In this document: in pieces, positions 45,535 through 54,418 of the stretch
Position numbering within the stretch: the first letter of the stretch is position 1
Layout: each line of letters opens with the position of its first letter
Assembly (NCBI RefSeq): GCF_015234515.1
Contig: NZ_JADGMY010000014.1
Span: 1 to 64,000, forward strand
Origin: Cellulomonas sp.
GTDB taxonomy: Bacteria; Actinomycetota; Actinomycetes; Actinomycetales; Cellulomonadaceae
DNA length: 64,000 bases
Direction: 5' to 3'
Notes under the pieces: generated by a model
What the model was told of the DNA's origin: nothing
Database searches by the model: none
The model's input: only the letters and a program-made list of their open reading frames with translations
Made by a program: the position numbers and the translations under genes

Positions 45535-45693
45535 TCAGGCCTTGCCGAGGATCCGGTTGAGCTTGGTGCCGCAGACCGGGCAGACGGCCTTGGCCATCCG
45601 TCGACCGGACTCCGAGACGACGACCTCGCCCTCCGTCTCCCGCTTCTCCTTGCACTTGACGCAGTAGAACTCGCCTGCCCAGGTGTCGGCCAT
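45535..45693 (-). CDS. DUF5679 zinc-ribbon protein
   Basis: A 52-residue protein with two CxxC pairs, FYCVKCKEKRE and AVCPVCGTKLNRILGK, forming a small zinc ribbon. This is the DUF5679 family, widespread in actinobacteria and often encoded near ribosomal or stress genes; no function is known. AGGAGG precedes the ATG. It has its own terminator. Confidence 0.85.
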   Translation of the reverse strand: MADTWAGEFYCVKCKEKRETEGEVVVSESGRRMAKAVCPVCGTKLNRILGKA

Positions 45694-45887
45694 GTGGTCC
45701 CTCCTCGTGCTCCTCACCGGGCGGTGGCATCGCGCCCGGGGCAGGGACCATGACGGCCTCCGTGCGGTCACACAGTAGTGCGCGCTCCGCCTGCGCATCG
45801 GCTCCGCCGCCCCGCGTCGTGCTGCTCGAGCGGGTGAAGCGGGGTGTCCTGCGCGCAGCCGAACGGTCGGCGCGCTAGCGTGCGAAG

Positions 45888-46541
45888 GTGCCGACTTCGC
45901 ACGAGGCGACGCCGCGCGGTCCTGCACGCCCGGACGAATCGGCCCTGCGGGCGCTGCCGCGCGACGACACGGGGGGCGCCGACGCCGTCGTGGAGGTGCG
46001 GCGCTCGCGGCGCCGTGCCCGCACCGTCAGCGCGTGGCGTGAGGGCCAACGGACGATCGTGGCGATCCCCGCGCGGTTCACCCGGGCGCAGGAGCGCGAG
46101 TGGGTGGGACGCATGGTCGAGCGGCTGGCCGCGCAGGAGCGTCGTCGCCGTCCGTCCGACACGCAGCTCGTCGCGCGCGCCACCGAGCTGTCCCGCAGGT
46201 ACCTCGGCGGGAGGGCCGTGCCGACGAGTGTGCGGTGGTCGTCCAACCAGGGGCGGCGCTGGGGCTCGTGCACTCCCGCGGAGGGGACGATCCGCATCTC
46301 CGACCGTGTGCAGGGCATGCCGCGGTGGGTGCTCGACTACGTGCTGCTGCACGAGCTCACGCACCTGCTCCAACCCGGGCACGGCGAGGCCTTCTGGGCC
46401 GAGATGGCCACCTACCCGCACACGCAGCGCGCCCGGGGCTTCCTCGAGGGGTACGCGTTCGCGCGTGACGGCACCGAGGACGGCGACCTGCCCGACGAGC
46501 CCGCCGTGGACGACGTGGAGCCGGCCGACCCGGAGGACTGA
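45888..46541 (+). CDS. YgjP-like (DUF45/M48-type) metallopeptidase
   Basis: A 217-residue putative zinc peptidase. The active-site motif LLHELTHLLQPGHGEAFW supplies HELTH and the third ligand His as in YgjP/WLM proteins; RWSSNQGRRWGSCTPAEGTIRIS upstream is the second conserved block. The N-terminal 50 residues are low-complexity. The GTG start has TAGCGT 6 nt upstream. Function in bacteria is unknown; some family members sit next to type I restriction genes, which is not the case here. Confidence 0.85.
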   Translation: MPTSHEATPRGPARPDESALRALPRDDTGGADAVVEVRRSRRRARTVSAWREGQRTIVAIPARFTRAQEREWVGRMVERLAAQERRRRPSDTQLVARATELSRRYLGGRAVPTSVRWSSNQGRRWGSCTPAEGTIRISDRVQGMPRWVLDYVLLHELTHLLQPGHGEAFWAEMATYPHTQRARGFLEGYAFARDGTEDGDLPDEPAVDDVEPADPED

Positions 46542-46572
46542 GCCGTTGCCGTCGCCCCGGCCGGTCGGGTGG

Positions 46573-48045
46573 TCAGCCCGTCGGTGCCCCCGAGGTGCCC
46601 TCGTCGTCGGTCGTGTCGTCGGTCGTCCCCGTGGTGCCGGTCGCACCGTCGGCCGCCCCGGCACCGTCCAGGATCTGTGCCAGTGCGCGGTCCAGGTCTG
46701 CGGACTCGTCGACCTGCGCCTGGCGCCGCGCGTCGAAGCCGGCGGGGTCGTCCAGGTCCTCGGGCGTGGGTACGAGGTCCGGGTGCGCCCACACGGCGTC
46801 GCGCCCGGCGACGTCACGCGTGCTCGTCAGGTGCGCCCAGACGGTCGCGGCGTCGCGCAGCCGGCGGGGGCGCAGCTCGAGTCCGACGAGGCTGGCGAAG
46901 GTCTGCTCGGCGGGACCGCCCGCGGCGCGGCGCCGGCGCACCATCTCGCGCAGGGGCGCGGCGTGGGGGAGGTGAGGCGCCGCGGCCGTCGTCGCGACCT
47001 CGTCGACCCACCCCTCGACCAACGCGAGCGCGTGCTCCAGCCGCGCGAGCGCCGCCTGCTGCGCGGGCGTCGTCTGCGGGGCGAACACCCCGCCGGAGAG
47101 CGCCTCCTGCAGTGCGGCAGGATCCGTCGGGTCGATCGCCGAGACGGCCTCCTCGAGGTGCTCCACGTCGATCGCGATGCCGCGGGCGTACTCCGCGACC
47201 GCGTCGAGCAGGTGGGCGCGCAGCCACGGCACGTGGGCGAACAGCCGGCTGGCGGCCGCCTCCCGCAGCGCGAGGTAGAGCCGTACCTCCTCGAGGGGGG
47301 CGTCGAGCCCCTCGGCGAACGCGTCGACGTTGGCGGCGACGAGCGCCGGCACCGGCCGCTCGAGCAGCGGCAGACCGATGTCGGTGGTGCCGAAGACCTC
47401 GCGTGCGAGCGTGCCCGCGGCCTGCCCGACCTGCAGCCCGAACACCGCGGAGCCCAGGCCGCGCAGGAGCTGCGCCGGGTCGCCCCCGAGGCCGCCTGCG
47501 GGTGACCCGCCGGGGAACGCGCCACCGATCTCGCCCATCGCCGGCCCGAGCGCGTCGGCCAACGCCGTCGCGAGCGACGACGCGACCGGCTCCGTGAGCG
47601 TGCGCCACGTCGGCAGGGTCGCCTCCACCCACTCGGCGCGGCTCCAGGCGTGCGAGGTGCCGACCGCCGGCGGGAGATCGGTCGCCGCGTCGAGCCACAG
47701 CTCGGCCACGGACAACGCGTCGCGGACCTCCTTGACGCGCCCCGGTGACAGGGCGGGGTCGCCGCCCACGGCAGCCTGCTGGCGGGCCAGGTCGTGGGCC
47801 ATCTGCCAGTTGACCGTCTCGTCCCCGGAGCTCGCGAGCATCTGCTGCACCTGGGCGAGTGCCTGCTGCAGCGCGACCGGGTCCGCGGGCAGGCCCGACG
47901 CGGCGGCCATCGCCGCGGGGTCGACGCCCATCTCGCGCATCTCGCGGATCGCGTCGTCGGCTGCGGGGCCGAGCATGGCGCGGAGCATCTGCTCCCACTG
48001 CGGGCTTCCGCCGGGACCGTCGGTGGGCGGGACGTCGGGAGTCAT
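46573..48045 (-). CDS. Zincin-like 'zinc-dependent metalloprotease' family protein (Rv3195-type)
   Basis: A 490-residue soluble protein of the actinobacterial family annotated zinc-dependent metalloprotease or F420-biosynthesis-associated (DUF2342). Typical segments are MLRAMLGPAADDAIREM at the start, DVEHLEEAVSAIDPTDPAALQEAL, and LARLEHALALVEGWVDEV in the zincin-like core. No HExxH motif is present; HALALVEGWVDEV stands in its place, so catalytic activity is uncertain. The C-terminus is a Thr/Asp/Gly-rich tail. Divergent from the PDZ-Lon gene, as in mycobacteria. Confidence 0.85.
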   Translation of the reverse strand: MTPDVPPTDGPGGSPQWEQMLRAMLGPAADDAIREMREMGVDPAAMAAASGLPADPVALQQALAQVQQMLASSGDETVNWQMAHDLARQQAAVGGDPALSPGRVKEVRDALSVAELWLDAATDLPPAVGTSHAWSRAEWVEATLPTWRTLTEPVASSLATALADALGPAMGEIGGAFPGGSPAGGLGGDPAQLLRGLGSAVFGLQVGQAAGTLAREVFGTTDIGLPLLERPVPALVAANVDAFAEGLDAPLEEVRLYLALREAAASRLFAHVPWLRAHLLDAVAEYARGIAIDVEHLEEAVSAIDPTDPAALQEALSGGVFAPQTTPAQQAALARLEHALALVEGWVDEVATTAAAPHLPHAAPLREMVRRRRAAGGPAEQTFASLVGLELRPRRLRDAATVWAHLTSTRDVAGRDAVWAHPDLVPTPEDLDDPAGFDARRQAQVDESADLDRALAQILDGAGAADGATGTTGTTDDTTDDEGTSGAPTG

Positions 48046-48180
48046 GCGGGCCTCCTGGGTGGCCGGGGGGCTCCACGGTAACCAGGTCCGGACGCGGTCC
48101 GACGGACGGGCGGCCCCGGTTCGCTCACGGCGCACAGGGGTGTGCGTGGTCGCCCGCGCCGGTGAGGGATGATCGTTCGC

Positions 48181-49350
48181 GTGCTCGACGAGATCCCGGC
48201 GGACGACAGCGCCGACGACCCGCGCCCGCGCGACCCCGAGGAGCACCACCCCGAGGAGCGCGACGACGAGGGCACGGCCGACGGCTCACCCGTGCCGCGC
48301 CCGACGCCGCGTGCGGTCGTCCAGTCGTTCGGCATGCTCGCCGCGTCCGTGCTCGTCGGCGTGCTGGCCGTCATGCCCGCGCCGTACGCCGTCAACGGTC
48401 CCGGTCCCACGGCGGACGTGCTGGGCGAGGTCGACGGCGACCCGCTCATCGAGGTCGAGGGCGCGCCCACGTACCCGTCGAGCGGCGAGCTGCGCCTGAC
48501 CACGATCTCCGGGGTCGGCGGTCCCGGCTACCCGGCGTACCTGCTCAACGTGCTGCGTGGCTGGCTGTCCCCGTCGTCGGTCGTCCGTCCTGCGGAGGAC
48601 GTCTACCCCCAGGGCGTCTCGCGCGAGGAGATCGACGAGTCGAACGCCGGGCTCATGGTCTCGTCGCAGGAGAACGCGACGGTCGCGGCGCTGACGGAGC
48701 TCGGTTACGACGTCCCGGCGACCCTGGTCGTGGCCGGGACGGTCGAGGGCACGGACGCCGAGGGCAAGCTGGAGGAGGGGGACGTGCTCACGGCGATCGA
48801 CGGCGTCCCGCTGCCGGACTACCAGTCGCTGGTGTCGCGCCTGGCGGAGGTCGAGCCGGGTGACACGGTGACGTTGTCGGTCACGCGCCACTCGCGCAGC
48901 CTGGACGTGCCCGTCGTGACGGGCGAGCGCGAGGGGGGCGGTGCGCAGATCGGTGTCTTCGTCGACCCGTCCTTCGACATGCCCGTCGACGTGAGCATCA
49001 ACATCGAGGGCATCGGCGGACCCAGCGCCGGGACGATGTTCGCGCTCGGTCTCGTCGACCTGCTGACGCCGCAGGACGAGGCGGCGGGGCAGGTCATCGC
49101 GGGCACGGGGACGATCGACGTGACGGGCGCCGTCGGGCCGATCGGCGGGATCCGCCAGAAGCTCGCGGGCGCCGCGCGCGACGGGGCGGCGTGGTTCCTC
49201 GCGCCTGAGGACAACTGCGACGAGGTCGTCGGGCACGTCCCGGACGGTCTGCGGGTCGTCAAGGTCGGGACGCTGAGCGAGGCGCGCGAGGCGATGGTCG
49301 CGATCGGCGCGGGTGAGGGCCAGAGCCTGCCCACCTGCACGGCCGACTGA
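48181..49350 (+). CDS. Membrane-anchored PDZ-Lon (S16) serine protease
   Basis: A 389-residue protein. A cytosolic acidic N-tail is followed by one membrane helix (about 46-66), then an external region with a PDZ domain (TVEGTDAEGKLEEGDVLTAI ... DTVTLSVTR) and a C-terminal Lon protease domain with catalytic S282 in GIGGPSAGTM and K327 in IGGIRQKLAG. Such YlbL/Rv3194c-type proteases degrade substrates at the outer membrane face; YlbL relatives act in the DNA-damage response in Bacillus. Start: GTG 48181, 7 nt after GATGAT; an in-frame ATG at 48169 is the alternative. Confidence 0.9.
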   Translation: MLDEIPADDSADDPRPRDPEEHHPEERDDEGTADGSPVPRPTPRAVVQSFGMLAASVLVGVLAVMPAPYAVNGPGPTADVLGEVDGDPLIEVEGAPTYPSSGELRLTTISGVGGPGYPAYLLNVLRGWLSPSSVVRPAEDVYPQGVSREEIDESNAGLMVSSQENATVAALTELGYDVPATLVVAGTVEGTDAEGKLEEGDVLTAIDGVPLPDYQSLVSRLAEVEPGDTVTLSVTRHSRSLDVPVVTGEREGGGAQIGVFVDPSFDMPVDVSINIEGIGGPSAGTMFALGLVDLLTPQDEAAGQVIAGTGTIDVTGAVGPIGGIRQKLAGAARDGAAWFLAPEDNCDEVVGHVPDGLRVVKVGTLSEAREAMVAIGAGEGQSLPTCTAD

Positions 49351-49359
49351 CGCGGCCGG

Positions 49360-49944
49360 TCACTCCAGGGTCGCGCGCACCGCGTCGACGAGCCCCGGCA
49401 CGAGGTCCGGGCCCAGGCCGACGGCGTCGTCGCTGTCGTTCGCGCGGGTGCGGACTGCACACCACGACGGGCCGTCGCGCAGAACGGCCACGGCGAGCCG
49501 CACGTCCTGGCGCTGCGGGTGCGCCAGCAGCGCCGCGAGCGCTGCCTCGGGGTCGTCCGGCAGGTCGTCCTCCGCGCCCGGCGGCAGGACGACGCGCTCG
49601 ACGGTGACCGCGGCGCCGTCCACCGTGGGCGGCCACGTCAGGGCTCCGAGCAGCGCCTCGAGGTCGTCGGCGGACGGCAGGCCCTCCTGCTCCACGGACG
49701 TCAGGTGCTGGTCGTCGGCGAGCGCGGCCGCCAGGACCTCGGGCGCGAGCTGGTCGGCGAGGCCCGGCTCGGCGGCCAGTGCCGCCTGCGTGCGCACCAG
49801 GGCGAACACCCGGACGGGTGCGTCCCAGCCGGCGGCGGCGACGTGGTGCTCGACCTCGCGGACGGCGTCGGCCAGGGCGCGGCGCGCGCGTGCCTCCGGC
49901 GTGCGGTCGTCGGGGAGCGGGGGCGGGGTGGGAGTCGTGCTCAC
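49360..49944 (-). CDS. PPA1309-family protein
   Basis: A 194-residue soluble protein of the PPA1309 family. Marks are ALADAVREVEHHVAAAGWDA near the start, VFALVRTQAAL, LTSVEQEGLP and the C-terminal VRLAVAVLRDGPSWCAVRTR ... LVPGLVDAVRATL. The family is conserved in actinobacteria beside UPF0182 and PDZ-Lon genes, with unknown role. GTG start with GACGAT 7 nt upstream. Divergent from the UPF0182 gene. Confidence 0.87.
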   Translation of the reverse strand: MSTTPTPPPLPDDRTPEARARRALADAVREVEHHVAAAGWDAPVRVFALVRTQAALAAEPGLADQLAPEVLAAALADDQHLTSVEQEGLPSADDLEALLGALTWPPTVDGAAVTVERVVLPPGAEDDLPDDPEAALAALLAHPQRQDVRLAVAVLRDGPSWCAVRTRANDSDDAVGLGPDLVPGLVDAVRATLE

Positions 49945-50054
49945 GGGCCCCATCGTCCCACCCGTGTGGGAACCTGGGACCCGTCGCGCCCGTTCGTCAG
50001 CACGAGGGCGCACGTCGCGCCCGCCGCCAGCCGAAACTCGAGGACCGCAACGCC

Positions 50055-53054
50055 GTGACCTTCGCCTCCCCGCCCCGCCCTCGACCCGTCGCGCCGCGCC
50101 GCCGCGGCCCTCTGGTCCCGACGCTGATCACGTTGGCCGTGCTCGTGGTCCTGCTGCTCGTCCTCGCGCAGGTCTGGACCGAGGTGCTGTGGTTCTCCCA
50201 GCTCGGGTTCACCGAGGTCCTGCGCACCGAGTGGGTCACGCGCGGCCTGCTGTTCGTCCTCGGGTTCGCCGTCATGGCCGCGAGCGTCGGGTTCTCGCTC
50301 AGCTACGGCTACCGTGCCCGCCCGGTGTACGCGCCGTCGACGCCGGAGCAGGCCAACCTCGACCAGTACCGCGAGGCCATCGAGCCGCTGCGCCGCCTCG
50401 TGCTCGTGGTCGCGCCGGTCGTCCTCGGGCTGTTCGCGGGCGGCGCCGCGTCCCAGCAGTGGAGCACCGTGCAGCTGTGGCTGAACGGCGAGTCGGTCGG
50501 CGTGAAGGACCCCCAGTGGGGCGTCGACCTCGGCTTCTACCTCTTCACGCTGCCGGGCCTGCGCTTCGTGGTGTCCTTCCTGATGGCGGTGCTGGTGCTG
50601 TCGACCGTGGCCGCGGTGGCCACGCACTACCTCTACGGGGGGCTGCGGATCGGGGGCGGGGCCGGCGGGCCGCGCACCACGCGCGCGGCACGCGTGCACC
50701 TGTCCGTGCTGGGCGCGCTGGTGCTGCTGCTGGTCGCGGCCAGCTACTGGCTCGACCGGTACTCGATCCTCACCAAGCAGCAGACCGGTGAGCAGCGGTG
50801 GCAGGGCGCCGGCTTCACCGACGTGCACGCCGTGATCCCGTCGAAGGCGATCCTCGCCGTGGCGGCCGTCGTCGTGGCCGGCGCGTTCATCGCGACCGCG
50901 TTCAGCGGCAACTGGCGCCTGCCGGCGATCGGCGTGGGCCTCATGGTCGTCGCCGCCATCGTCGTCGGCGGCGTGTACCCCGCGATCGTGCAGCGCTTCC
51001 AGGTGCAGCCGAACCAGCAGGACGCGGAGTCGGAGTACATCCAGCGCAACATCGACGCGACACTCGCGGCGTACGGCCTGGACGACGTGGAGTTCAGCGA
51101 CTACGACGCGAACGTCACCGCCGAGCCGGGCGCGTTGCGTGAGAACGCCGAGACGACCGCGTCGATCCGGCTCCTCGACCCGAACATCGTCTCGCCCTCG
51201 TTCAAGCAGCTGCAGCAGATCCGCGGCTTCTACGACTTCCCGGACTCGCTGTCCGTCGACCGGTACACGATCGACGGCGAGAGCCGCGACACGGTCATCG
51301 CGGTCCGCGAGCTCGACCTCAACGGTCTGAACGCCGGGCAGCGCAACTGGACCAACGACACCACGGTGTACACCCACGGCTTCGGCGTCGTCGCCGCGTA
51401 CGGCAACACGCGCGGCGCACGCGGTGCGCCGGCCTTCTGGGAGGGCGGCATCCCCTCGACGGGGCAGCTGGGTGAGTACGAGCCGCGGATCTACTTCGGG
51501 CAGTCGTCCCCGGAGTACTCGATCGTGGGCGGGCCCGCGGGCACGGACGGCTGGGAGTTCGACTACCCGGACGACGAGACGGGCACCGGCTCCGTGCCGT
51601 TCCGCTTCCCGACCGAGGAGGACTCGGCCGGTCCGAGCGTCGGCGGGCTGTGGAACAAGGTCCTGTACGCCCTGAAGTTCGGCGACGAGCAGATCCTGTT
51701 CTCCGAGCGCGTGAACGACGACTCGCAGATCCTGTACGACCGCAACCCCCGCGACCGTGTCGCGAAGGTCGCGCCGTACCTCGACCTCGACGGGCGGGTG
51801 TACCCGGCGGTGGTCGACGGCCGTGTGAAGTGGATCATCGACGGCTACACGACGTCCGACCAGTACCCCTACGCCGCCGTCCGCTCCCTCGAGGACGCGA
51901 CGACGGACTCGCTCACCGAGCGCAGCAGCACCGTGCAGGCGCTGCTGCCCAAGCAGGTCAACTACATCCGCAACTCCGTGAAGGCCACGGTGGACGCGTA
52001 CGACGGGTCGGTCGACCTCTACGCGTGGGACACCGAGGACCCGATCCTGCAGGCGTGGACGAAGGTCTTCCCGACGTCCCTGCAGCCCATGTCCGACATC
52101 TCGGGTGACCTCATGAGCCACATCCGGTACCCGGAGGACCTGTTCAAGGTCCAGCGGGCCCTGCTGGGGCAGTACCACGTCACCAACGCCGCGGGCTTCT
52201 TCTCCGGGAACGACTTCTGGCAGAACCCGGCCGACCCGACGGCGACGAACTCCGACGTGCCGCAGCCGCCGTACTACCTGACGCTGCAGATGCCGGGGGA
52301 GGACCAGGCGACGTTCTCGCTGATGTCCACCTTCATCCCCGGCGGTGGCAACGCCCGCAACGTCCTGACCGGATACCTCGCGGTGGACGCCGAGGCGGGG
52401 AACACCCCGGGCAAGGTCTCCGAGTCGTACGGGAAGATGCGACTCCTCGAGCTGCCGCGTGACTCCACGGTGCCCGGACCGGGCCAGGCCAGCGCCAACT
52501 TCACGGCCGACCCGCGGGTGTCGAACGAGTTGAACATCCTGCAGCGCGGTGACTCGACCGTGCGGCGCGGCAACCTGCTCACGCTCCCCGTGGGCGGCGG
52601 GCTGCTCTACGTGCAGCCCGTGTACGTGCAGGCGGCCAGCGGCACCACGTTCCCGCTCCTGCAGCGCGTGCTCGTGTCGTTCGGTGACGAGATCGGGTTC
52701 GCCGAGACGCTGGACGGTGCGCTCGACCAGGTGTTCGGCGGTGACTCGGGTGCGGACGCCGGCGACGCCGGAGCGGAACCGGTGCCCAGCCCGGGCGCCG
52801 AGGAACCCGGTGACGAGCCGACCGACGCGCCGACCACTGCCCCGACGGACGAGGCGACGCCGGATCCGGCCGCATCGGCCGACCCCGACGCGCGGGCGGC
52901 GCTCGACGCGGCGCTGCAGCGTGCGCAGCAGGCCATCACCGAGGGTCAGGCGGCGCTCGCCGAGCGCGACTTCGCCGCGTACGGCGAGGCGCAGGACCGC
53001 CTCGACCAGGCGATCGCCGACGCGATCGCCGCGGAGGAGCGGCTCGCGGGCTGA
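50055..53054 (+). CDS. UPF0182 large membrane protein
   Basis: A 999-residue protein. Seven hydrophobic segments fill the first ~310 residues (for example TLITLAVLVVLLLVLAQVW, VLVVAPVVLGLFAGGAA, LGALVLLLVAASYWLDRY); about 560 external residues follow (LLDPNIVSPSFKQLQQIRGF, GGLWNKVLYALKFGDEQIL, HIRYPEDLFKVQRALLGQYH). The last ~110 residues are an acidic Pro/Thr/Ala tail and an Ala-rich helix (AALAERDFAAYGEAQDRLDQ). UPF0182 proteins are conserved in actinobacteria and cyanobacteria; function is unknown. The GTG lacks an obvious ribosome site. Confidence 0.9.
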   Translation: MTFASPPRPRPVAPRRRGPLVPTLITLAVLVVLLLVLAQVWTEVLWFSQLGFTEVLRTEWVTRGLLFVLGFAVMAASVGFSLSYGYRARPVYAPSTPEQANLDQYREAIEPLRRLVLVVAPVVLGLFAGGAASQQWSTVQLWLNGESVGVKDPQWGVDLGFYLFTLPGLRFVVSFLMAVLVLSTVAAVATHYLYGGLRIGGGAGGPRTTRAARVHLSVLGALVLLLVAASYWLDRYSILTKQQTGEQRWQGAGFTDVHAVIPSKAILAVAAVVVAGAFIATAFSGNWRLPAIGVGLMVVAAIVVGGVYPAIVQRFQVQPNQQDAESEYIQRNIDATLAAYGLDDVEFSDYDANVTAEPGALRENAETTASIRLLDPNIVSPSFKQLQQIRGFYDFPDSLSVDRYTIDGESRDTVIAVRELDLNGLNAGQRNWTNDTTVYTHGFGVVAAYGNTRGARGAPAFWEGGIPSTGQLGEYEPRIYFGQSSPEYSIVGGPAGTDGWEFDYPDDETGTGSVPFRFPTEEDSAGPSVGGLWNKVLYALKFGDEQILFSERVNDDSQILYDRNPRDRVAKVAPYLDLDGRVYPAVVDGRVKWIIDGYTTSDQYPYAAVRSLEDATTDSLTERSSTVQALLPKQVNYIRNSVKATVDAYDGSVDLYAWDTEDPILQAWTKVFPTSLQPMSDISGDLMSHIRYPEDLFKVQRALLGQYHVTNAAGFFSGNDFWQNPADPTATNSDVPQPPYYLTLQMPGEDQATFSLMSTFIPGGGNARNVLTGYLAVDAEAGNTPGKVSESYGKMRLLELPRDSTVPGPGQASANFTADPRVSNELNILQRGDSTVRRGNLLTLPVGGGLLYVQPVYVQAASGTTFPLLQRVLVSFGDEIGFAETLDGALDQVFGGDSGADAGDAGAEPVPSPGAEEPGDEPTDAPTTAPTDEATPDPAASADPDARAALDAALQRAQQAITEGQAALAERDFAAYGEAQDRLDQAIADAIAAEERLAG

Positions 53055-53066
53055 CCCACCCTCGTC

Positions 53067-53103
53067 GCCCGCCACCGGCCCCTCACGGGTGCTGGTGGCG
53101 GGC
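53067..53103 (+). terminator. Terminator after UPF0182 gene
   Basis: GCCCGCCACC ... GGTGGCGGGC, a 10-bp perfect outer stem with a partly paired inner part, 12 bp past the stop. Confidence 0.7.
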
Positions 53104-53180
53104 GTCGTCGTACCCGGCGTCGTCCCTGGCGACGACAACTCGTTTGTCGCGTGTCAGTGCCGTAGGGGACCCTCAGGGAT

Positions 53181-54173
53181 GTGACCGCCGACAACCGCGT
53201 CGTCGCCCAGTACCTGGCCGCTGCCCTGGTGTGGGGCTCGAGCTTCCTGTTCATGAAGGTGGGTCTCGAGGGCCTCTCACCCGCGCAGGTCGCGCTGTCG
53301 CGCCTGCTGCTGGGGGCGGTGACCCTCGTCGTCGTCATGACCGTGGCACGCCGCGCGTGGCCGCGGGACGCCCGCACGTGGGGGCACCTCACGGTGCTCG
53401 GCGTGCTGCTCTGCATGGTCCCGTACCTGCTGTTCGCCTGGGCGGGCCAGCACCTCGCGTCGGGGCTGTCGAGCATCTTCAACGCGACGACGCCCCTCAT
53501 GACGGCCGCGGCCGTCGCGGTGCTGCTGCCCGTCGAGCGGCTCACGGCCGTGCAGCGCGTCGGCCTGGCGGTGGGTGCGGTCGGCGTGGTGGTGGTCGTG
53601 GGGCCGTGGGCGTACCTGGCGGACGTCACCGCGGCCGCGCCCCTGCCCGCGGTGCTCGCGTGCCTGGGCGCGACCGCCTGCTACGGGCTGGGCACGACGT
53701 ACCAGCGGCGCTTCGTCGTGCCGCTGCGGCTGCCGCCCGAGACGGTGGCGGCCGGCCAGGTCGGCGCCGGTGCGCTGCTGCTGACGCTCGCCGCTCCGCT
53801 GGTCGCGACCGGCCCCGTGCACCTGTCGTGGCCCGTGGTGCTCTCCATGCTCGGGCTCGGGGCGTTCGGGACGGGTCTGGCGTACGTGTGGATGGCGCGG
53901 ATCATCGACGCCTGGGGTCCGCAGCGGGCCTCGACCGTCACGTACCTGACGCCGCTGGTCGGGGTGCTGCTCGGGATCCTCGTGCTGGGGGAGCAGCTGC
54001 ACTGGTACGAGCCGGTCGGCGGCCTGGTCGTGGTCCTGGGGGTCGTCGTCGCGCAGCGCGGCGGACGCCGTCACGCGCCCTCCCCGGCCGACCCGCCGGC
54101 CCTTCCCGCAGCCGCCGTGACGACCGTCACGACACCTGACGAAGGATCCGATTTGGACGCTCGGCCGACCTGA
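53181..54173 (+). CDS. EamA-family DMT transporter
   Basis: A 330-residue exporter with ten predicted membrane helices in two EamA repeats. Repeat 1 starts LAAALVWGSSFLFMKVGLEG with SRLLLGAVTL and GLSSIFNATTPLMTA; repeat 2 has ATACYGLGTTYQRRF and AFGTGLAYVWMARIIDAWGP ... YLTPLVGVLLGILVLGE. The C-terminal 35 residues are hydrophilic. The family exports metabolites; substrate unknown. It ends 19 bp before the initiator tRNA. Confidence 0.9.
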   Translation: MTADNRVVAQYLAAALVWGSSFLFMKVGLEGLSPAQVALSRLLLGAVTLVVVMTVARRAWPRDARTWGHLTVLGVLLCMVPYLLFAWAGQHLASGLSSIFNATTPLMTAAAVAVLLPVERLTAVQRVGLAVGAVGVVVVVGPWAYLADVTAAAPLPAVLACLGATACYGLGTTYQRRFVVPLRLPPETVAAGQVGAGALLLTLAAPLVATGPVHLSWPVVLSMLGLGAFGTGLAYVWMARIIDAWGPQRASTVTYLTPLVGVLLGILVLGEQLHWYEPVGGLVVVLGVVVAQRGGRRHAPSPADPPALPAAAVTTVTTPDEGSDLDARPT

Positions 54174-54192
54174 CGTACTGTTGAACCACCGA

Positions 54193-54266
54193 CGCGGGGT
54201 GGAGCAGCTCGGTAGCTCGCTGGGCTCATAACCCAGAGGTCGCAGGTTCAAATCCTGCCCCCGCTA
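54193..54266 (+). tRNA. Initiator tRNA-fMet (CAT anticodon)
   Basis: A full cloverleaf of 74 nt: acceptor arm CGCGGGG/CCCCGCT, D-arm GAGCAGCTCGGTAGCTC, anticodon arm TGGGCTCATAACCCA with anticodon CAT, and T-arm GCAGGTTCAAATCCTGC. The three consecutive G-C pairs in the anticodon stem and the unpaired first acceptor base (C1 opposite T) identify the initiator species. CCA is not encoded. Confidence 0.95.
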
Positions 54267-54268
54267 CA

Positions 54269-54310
54269 AATGACGAAGGCCCGGACCTGATGGTCCGGGC
54301 CTTCGTCATT
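54269..54310 (+). terminator. Terminator of tRNA-fMet
   Basis: A perfect 19-bp stem (AATGACGAAGGCCCGGACC and complement) with loop TGAT, starting 2 nt after the tRNA; the 3' arm ends in TCATT. Confidence 0.9.
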
Positions 54311-54418
54311 GATTCACGCCGTGGCGCCACGCCGGGGCGTCGGTGCTTCCCGGTACCGTTCGCCTCACGCCCACGCTCGAGCGGGGGAGGCAGGACGACG
54401 CAGGCCGGAGGAGCAGTC

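Noticed and set aside
54193..54310. Phage or island attachment site at tRNA-fMet
   Set aside because: No integrase and no second copy of the tRNA 3' end was seen downstream; the hairpin after it is an ordinary terminator.
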